A stretch of 64,000 nucleotides of DNA from a virus. How positions within the stretch are numbered: the stretch's first letter is position 1; each line of letters starts with the position of its first letter. The notes under the pieces were generated by a model. The model was not told where the DNA came from, did no database searches, and saw only the letters and a program-made list of their open reading frames with translations. Positions 60,328 to 64,000 of this stretch are shown here, in pieces. A program made the translations under genes and the position numbers. The stretch lies in IMG/VR virus record IMGVR_UViG_3300022908_000070, positions 1 through 64,000 of that record; one strand, 5' to 3'.

Positions 60328-60693
60328 TTAAAAGTCATCGGTCACGCCGCTATAGGCAAACGTTCCGTCAGTATTACATTGATCCCACCACTCTTGATAG
60401 GAATATTTCCTTTTCCGATTCGGTCTTTTCGAAAATTTTACCCCTGTTTTTTCCGTCACTATTTCCAGAAATTTTGGGAAGTTTTCGAAGTATGAAGAAC
60501 AGCTTAGGATGAAATTTCTATCAACGCAGGGTTTGCCATTATATCTGTTGATATGTCGATCGCTGTATTCAGTGAGGCATTGTTTAACTATTTCAACGGA
60601 GATGCCTTTCTTTATAACCAAGAGGTTATATAAGCCCTGCTGAATGCCCTTCGCTGACTTGCAGTACCACGTATTTTGTTCTGATGCTTTCAT
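60328..60693 (-). CDS. Small basic hypothetical protein
   Basis: A 121-residue basic protein from the ATG at 60693 (SEQNTWYCKSAKGIQQGLYN and FILSCSSYFENFPKFLEIVT). No family is recognised. It is placed at the beginning of the recombination block. Confidence 0.6.
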   Translation of the reverse strand: MKASEQNTWYCKSAKGIQQGLYNLLVIKKGISVEIVKQCLTEYSDRHINRYNGKPCVDRNFILSCSSYFENFPKFLEIVTEKTGVKFSKRPNRKRKYSYQEWWDQCNTDGTFAYSGVTDDF

Positions 60694-60785
60694 GATTTGC
60701 TTTTTAAAAGTAGCAGGACCAGGGTTACTGATCCCGCTTGCCAAACCTCACTGCCTATGAAGACTAAAAAAGAAACTTTTGAAAA

Positions 60786-60809
60786 GCCGATCCTTAGAAA
60801 AGGACCGGC
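60786..60809 (-). terminator. Hairpin terminator
   Basis: On the minus strand GCCGGTCCTT and AAGGATCGGC form a stem with one mismatch around a TTCT loop, followed by four Ts. It could end the transcript of the small early genes to its right. Confidence 0.45.
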
Positions 60810-60836
60810 ACCATTAAACCTAATCCTATGAAAAAA

Positions 60837-61058
60837 TCAGTCGTGATAAAACCGCTCGTATTCATCCAGCTTAATCTTCCTGCGCCTCTTCCAAATCCTG
60901 CTCACTCCCAACCACACCTGCGCCGTGAAATCCTTCAGGCAATCAATTATTCCCGACATCCTGTAGCGGAACTCCTTTACCGACTCGCTTATAGCGGCTA
61001 TATATATCAGTAAAAGGGGTATAAGGGCGACCATCCAGATAAAGAGTATTTGTGTCAT
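60837..61058 (-). CDS. Small membrane protein
   Basis: A 73-residue protein from the ATG at 61058 (MTQILFIWMVALIPLLLIYI) with an N-terminal membrane helix and a basic C-terminus. It overlaps the gene at 60943-61170 in another frame. Either or both could be real. Confidence 0.5.
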   Translation of the reverse strand: MTQILFIWMVALIPLLLIYIAAISESVKEFRYRMSGIIDCLKDFTAQVWLGVSRIWKRRRKIKLDEYERFYHD

Positions 61059-61170
61059 CGTAGTGGGTTTTATGGGTTTTGGCGTTCTTGTTGGCTTCGA
61101 GCATGATCCGGCGGCACAATCCAAAGAGCCAGATAAAGAGGGTTACAGAGGCGAAGAAGATCCAATTCAT
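60943..61170 (-). CDS. Small membrane protein
   Basis: A 75-residue protein (MNWIFFASVTLFIWLFGLCR) with an N-terminal membrane helix. The start overlaps the previous stop as ATGA, which supports translation. Its 3' part overlaps the next small membrane gene. Confidence 0.5.
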   Translation of the reverse strand: MNWIFFASVTLFIWLFGLCRRIMLEANKNAKTHKTHYDDTNTLYLDGRPYTPFTDIYSRYKRVGKGVPLQDVGNN

Positions 61171-61487
61171 AGAAGGTACTTTTTAGCGATCTGGCGGGCC
61201 TCTTCAATAAGCTTGATCTCTTCATCGGTAAAAAAAGTAACGCCGTGATACAATCCAGAAAGCGTGTCGGGAGAAAGCATTTCAGCTACAGTAGCTAACT
61301 TCCTTATGTCTGCCAACAGTGCAGGAGCAGAAGCCGCAAGTTTCGCATTATCTGACGCAGCTGCGGTATGCTCTTCATCAAGCAGATCGCCCTCGTCAGT
61401 ATAAAAGGGTTCTGTTTGAAGATTCCAGTATCCAGCGTATTCGACTGCGAACCAAGGGCCGGGCGTATGTTTAGATTCTTCTGGCAT
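61167..61487 (-). CDS. Conserved phage protein (HTPGPW type)
   Basis: A 106-residue protein. KHTPGPWFAVEYAGYWNLQT and NAKLAASAPALLADIRKLA are typical of a widespread phage family of unknown role. It lies early in the operon. Confidence 0.75.
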   Translation of the reverse strand: MPEESKHTPGPWFAVEYAGYWNLQTEPFYTDEGDLLDEEHTAAASDNAKLAASAPALLADIRKLATVAEMLSPDTLSGLYHGVTFFTDEEIKLIEEARQIAKKYLL

Positions 61488-61636
61488 ACTTTACTTTTTT
61501 TTCTGGGTTAAGGCCAGCATCGCCCATTGAAGAGCAATTGCAGCCGGGCATTTTGTTTTCATATTGTAGGGATTACTTTTGCCGCCAAATCCCGCTCCGA
61601 TTATGGTAGCGGGATGCGGACTGATGGCCGGACCAA

Positions 61637-61939
61637 TTACTTTTCCTTCAGCGCGTTTATCTCTCTGCGCATTGATTCTATCGTGTTTTTGTTGCCGAGC
61701 AGCTTATTCATTTGATGCTGAGAGATATCCTGAACAATGTTTCTTGCAATAGTTGGATCTGCCTCGGCTGCACGGGTAACTGCGCCAACCAAATACACCT
61801 TACCTCTATCGTCCCTTTCAATGAAGGCCCCAAGTATAGCGGGTATTTTAAAGTATTGATTTTCGTCGCCCGTAAGATGTAAGTCAACTTCTTTGCCTGG
61901 AATGCAGGTCGTATCTATTGTAATGATAAGTTTTGCCAT
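61637..61939 (-). CDS. Small hypothetical protein
   Basis: A 100-residue protein (LIITIDTTCIPGKEVDLHLT and EADPTIARNIVQDISQHQMN). No family is recognised. The 149-base gap on its left holds only a possible 23-codon frame and nothing convincing. Confidence 0.55.
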   Translation of the reverse strand: MAKLIITIDTTCIPGKEVDLHLTGDENQYFKIPAILGAFIERDDRGKVYLVGAVTRAAEADPTIARNIVQDISQHQMNKLLGNKNTIESMRREINALKEK

Positions 61940-61998
61940 AAAAATATTTTTACCGCCTTGAGCCCGGTGTTACCCGAGCTGTCCGACGCGTTTATCTT

Positions 61999-62076
61999 TT
62001 AACAAAAAGTCAATTCAATTATCCAGGTAGCGATCGTGAGTAGTGTCAAAAGCGCTACTGCTGTGAGGTGTTTCAT
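61999..62076 (-). CDS. 25-residue membrane micropeptide
   Basis: A 25-residue, almost entirely hydrophobic peptide (MKHLTAVALLTLLTIATWII, then ELTFC). Its ATG overlaps the stop of the HTH protein gene (ATGA), so it could be translated by coupling. Short length makes this tentative. Confidence 0.4.
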   Translation of the reverse strand: MKHLTAVALLTLLTIATWIIELTFC

Positions 62077-62315
62077 AGAGGGTGTTTGATAAATATTTCA
62101 GGGATCGAGTCCGCATCATACAGGTAGGTCGTTTTTACTTTCTTGAATACTAGAACTCCAGTTTTTCGCAACCGATACATGTCATCCTTATTCCACCCGG
62201 TCAACTTCATCACATCCGAAGCGTTTACCCATACCTGCTTTTTCCTCGGCACTACCTGCGCTTTTATCAGCTTCTCTATTCGGTCCAGTCGTTGTATGAT
62301 AGTTGCTTCGTTCAT
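62073..62315 (-). CDS. Helix-turn-helix excisionase-like protein
   Basis: An 80-residue protein. KQVWVNASDVMKLTGWNKDD followed by MYRLRKTGVLVFKK is an HTH_17/excisionase-like motif. It lies next to the Cro-like gene and may regulate early genes or excision. Confidence 0.7.
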   Translation of the reverse strand: MNEATIIQRLDRIEKLIKAQVVPRKKQVWVNASDVMKLTGWNKDDMYRLRKTGVLVFKKVKTTYLYDADSIPEIFIKHPL

Positions 62316-62400
62316 TGAAATGTCTTATTGACTATTGCAAAATCGGTTTAGGAGAATTACTTTTGTCTGGCCACGCCCAAAATCCTCACGGAAAGCCTTT

Positions 62401-62592
62401 TTAACTCCACGCAATATTTTTCTCTGCAAAGACCTCCTTGGCCATATCGGTAGTAAGTCTGATATCCTTCCTGTCAACCCATCGCTTGATGGTCAGCGGA
62501 TCCTTTTTGAACTTGTCAGCCAGTGCGCCGATCACCTCGAAGGGAAGGGTGACCGGTTGGGTCTGGTCCACTTTTTTGATCTGCTTTGCCAT
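62401..62592 (-). CDS. Cro-like early regulator
   Basis: A 63-residue protein from the ATG at 62592. PFEVIGALADKFKKDPLTIK followed by RWVDRKDIRLTTDM looks like a helix-turn-helix. It is the first gene of the leftward early operon and faces the repressor gene across an operator array, like Cro. The longer start at 62613 would overlap that array. Confidence 0.65.
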   Translation of the reverse strand: MAKQIKKVDQTQPVTLPFEVIGALADKFKKDPLTIKRWVDRKDIRLTTDMAKEVFAEKNIAWS

Positions 62593-62613
62593 TGTTTTTG
62601 TATTTTGTTTCAA

Positions 62614-62685
62614 TTCTGAATCAAAGATAAAGAACTTTCTGAATTACGCAAACATTTTCTTAATTATTCTGAATTTATTTCTGAG
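62614..62685. promoter_or_regulatory. Repressor operators and leftward early promoter
   Basis: TTCTGAAT occurs at 62614-62621, 62637-62644 and 62667-62674, with TTCTGAG at 62679-62685. On the minus strand TTTG (62649-62652), 19 bases, then TATCTTTG (62622-62629) is a perfect Bacteroidota promoter. The repeats overlap the spacer and flank the -7 box, so a repressor bound there would block the early operon. Confidence 0.8.
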
Positions 62686-63249
62686 ATGGCTGAATCGGCT
62701 AACATATTGGACAGAACGGAACTATTTATTAAAGCTTACAGAAGACTAGAAGCAGACTCTAAATTGCCTGAAAATAAGCACATTGCAAAGATGATAGGAT
62801 ACAATTCAGCAAGCAGTATTTCTAATATATTGGCCCGGAGGCAGAATATCACTGCTCAGGCATGGAAAACATTTAAGGACCTTTTTGGAATAAAAGAAGG
62901 AAAGAATAATTCAGAAGATTTAGAAATTGAGATTAATCCGCGGGAGCAAAATGACCCCTCGCCACTGCAAATAATGATGACATTGACGGAAGCCTTTCGG
63001 GCATTATCCGAATCCAGCAGGTCTCAAACAGAAATATTAAAAATCATTGAAAACAAAATGGCCCGGGAGGATACCCAGGCCGCGATGGAAACTAATTTGA
63101 ATGAAGTTCGATCAATTGTCGATAAACTTTCAAAGGGTCAGAATAAGGGGCTGGAGATTCTTCGGCAGGAATTTGCCAAAATTCACGCTGAGATTGTTCA
63201 TCCAACGGCAAAAGACAAGCGGAAGATAGGCGGCGGCGAAGGCGGATAA
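62686..63249 (+). CDS. Probable prophage repressor
   Basis: A 187-residue protein, opposite in direction to all lytic genes. Residues 10-75 include HIAKMIGYNSASSISNILAR, a helix-turn-helix. Residues 95-170 are helical and coiled-coil-like (SSRSQTEILKIIENKMARED). There is no LexA-type peptidase domain, so SOS-cleavage is not expected. The operator array lies just upstream, and it probably maintains lysogeny. Confidence 0.75.
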   Translation: MAESANILDRTELFIKAYRRLEADSKLPENKHIAKMIGYNSASSISNILARRQNITAQAWKTFKDLFGIKEGKNNSEDLEIEINPREQNDPSPLQIMMTLTEAFRALSESSRSQTEILKIIENKMAREDTQAAMETNLNEVRSIVDKLSKGQNKGLEILRQEFAKIHAEIVHPTAKDKRKIGGGEGG

Positions 63250-63543
63250 AGCAGTCGCATTCTTCCCTTAGACTACAGGCAAGACATTGGAAGTCCATAC
63301 GATTGTGGTCATTTAGGAGAGTTAAAAAATGGGTTAAGCCGATGATGCTACTAATCAGGCACACCTATTTCTTAGTGAGAACTTTGTTTGGAGAGACTTC
63401 GGAGAAGTAAGAGGATAAAAGTTATATCCGATCGGGCGGCTAAAATAATCATTATTATCAAATGACCAAATTAAAATGAACTATTTTACACTTACATAGT
63501 TCACAGTTATACAAATTTTGTATGACAATCAATAAACCGATAT
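63250..63543. other. Gene-free region at right end of prophage
   Basis: 294 bases without a credible gene. The left half is mixed and the right half AT-rich (63450-63543), and it must contain the promoter of the lipoprotein gene. I found no copy of the tRNA-like fragment seen at 8983, so no right attachment site can be assigned. Confidence 0.45.
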
Positions 63544-64000
63544 ATGAAACGATTATTTCTCCCCATGCTTTGCCTACTATCAGGGTGCAAAAACGACCAA
63601 CAAAGGAACCTCGAACACGCAGACAGCCTCATAGCCGAATCGAAGAAACAATTGCAATATTATAAGATCTCCACCATGGCCGATAGTATTATGAAGGCGG
63701 ACACAAAAACGATCATGTTCGATACCGTAGGCGTGGGGTCAGGCCCTGTCGTTGTAACGTCCAGCGCTTTTGTTGAGAAACAATATTCGAATTTCAAAGA
63801 CATGCATCTTAAATACAAAAATGTCTCTGGCAAAAAGATAGACGCTATTCGTTTCCGATGGTACGGTGAAAATGCGTTCGGAGAGCCCGCTGATATGGGC
63901 ACTTCCCCGGAAAGAGGATTCGGCGGAGGGTTTACCGATTCCCCACTTCTTCCGGGAAAAACCGGATCGGGTACATGGGGCATATTAAGCAGGGACGGGA
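63544..64000 (+). CDS. Lipoprotein, partial (3' end missing)
   Basis: At least 152 residues, running off the right edge. MKRLFLPMLCLLSGCKN is a lipoprotein signal with lipobox LLSGC. The rest contains YKNVSGKKIDAIRFRWYGEN, a pattern seen in Bacteroidota surface proteins. It could be the first host gene beyond the prophage or a gene carried by it. Confidence 0.7.
   Translation, partial: MKRLFLPMLCLLSGCKNDQQRNLEHADSLIAESKKQLQYYKISTMADSIMKADTKTIMFDTVGVGSGPVVVTSSAFVEKQYSNFKDMHLKYKNVSGKKIDAIRFRWYGENAFGEPADMGTSPERGFGGGFTDSPLLPGKTGSGTWGILSRDG

Noticed and set aside
63092-63364. 90-codon minus-strand open frame
   Set aside because: It is antisense to the repressor gene and extends into gene-free sequence without supporting motif.
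63250-63543. Right attachment site matching the fragment at 8983
   Set aside because: No stretch resembling the tRNA 3' end occurs in this region by eye; short matches such as ACAATCAAT are too short to count.

Overview
The window appears to come from a member of the phylum Bacteroidota, most likely a Chitinophaga-type bacterium. The signs are promoters of the form TTTG-N19-TAnnTTTG (best at 62622-62652), Bacteroidota-style integrase and accessory gene families, and secretion signals that end just before a glutamine. It holds two mobile elements side by side. No rRNA, complete tRNA or CRISPR array is visible.

Positions 1-9000 are one end of an integrated element. Reading from the integrase inward, it carries a tyrosine recombinase (7501-8823), a HigB-type toxin with an antitoxin fused to an ImmA/IrrE metallopeptidase (5789-7256), a convergent sce7725/sce7726 pair (3862-5768), a membrane protein of unknown role, an excisionase-like HTH protein, a primase-helicase ATPase and a CHC2/Toprim primase-like protein. 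Iteron-like repeats lie between the last two. The element continues past the left edge. Positions 8824-9413 carry no gene but hold several strong hairpins and a 22-base stretch that looks like the 3' end of a tRNA, a possible attachment-site remnant.

Positions about 9400-63300 are a nearly complete long-tailed (siphovirus-like) prophage of about 54 kb. Almost all of it is transcribed leftward on the minus strand. From right to left it holds a repressor and Cro-like switch (62401-63249, with TTCTGAAT operators), small early genes, a recombination block (SbcC-like ATPase, RecT, MBL-fold protein), a methyltransferase-helicase-methyltransferase block, and replication genes (DUF1376 protein, DnaB, DnaA domain IV protein). 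Next come a RuvC-like nuclease and small accessory genes, a LuxR-type regulator, packaging and head genes (TerS, TerL, portal, MuF-like protein, prohead protease, major capsid protein), an inserted 4.4-kb glycosylation cassette, connector and tail genes, a tail spike with an SGNH esterase domain, two more secreted-looking proteins, a lysis region rich in membrane proteins, and a terminator at 10251-10278. No integrase was recognised inside this prophage. A lipoprotein gene runs off the right edge.

The strongest unusual points are these. A glycan-modification cassette separates the capsid gene from the head-tail connector genes. A distal tail protein has an N-terminal tube-like domain that can only be translated from a non-AUG start. 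A bipartite sequence sits at an identical distance upstream of both the TerS and the protease start codons. A nine-A slippery run joins the two tail chaperone frames. Three consecutive tail-end genes carry Bacteroidota-type signal peptides. All product names come from reading the sequence and recalling family features; no database search was made.
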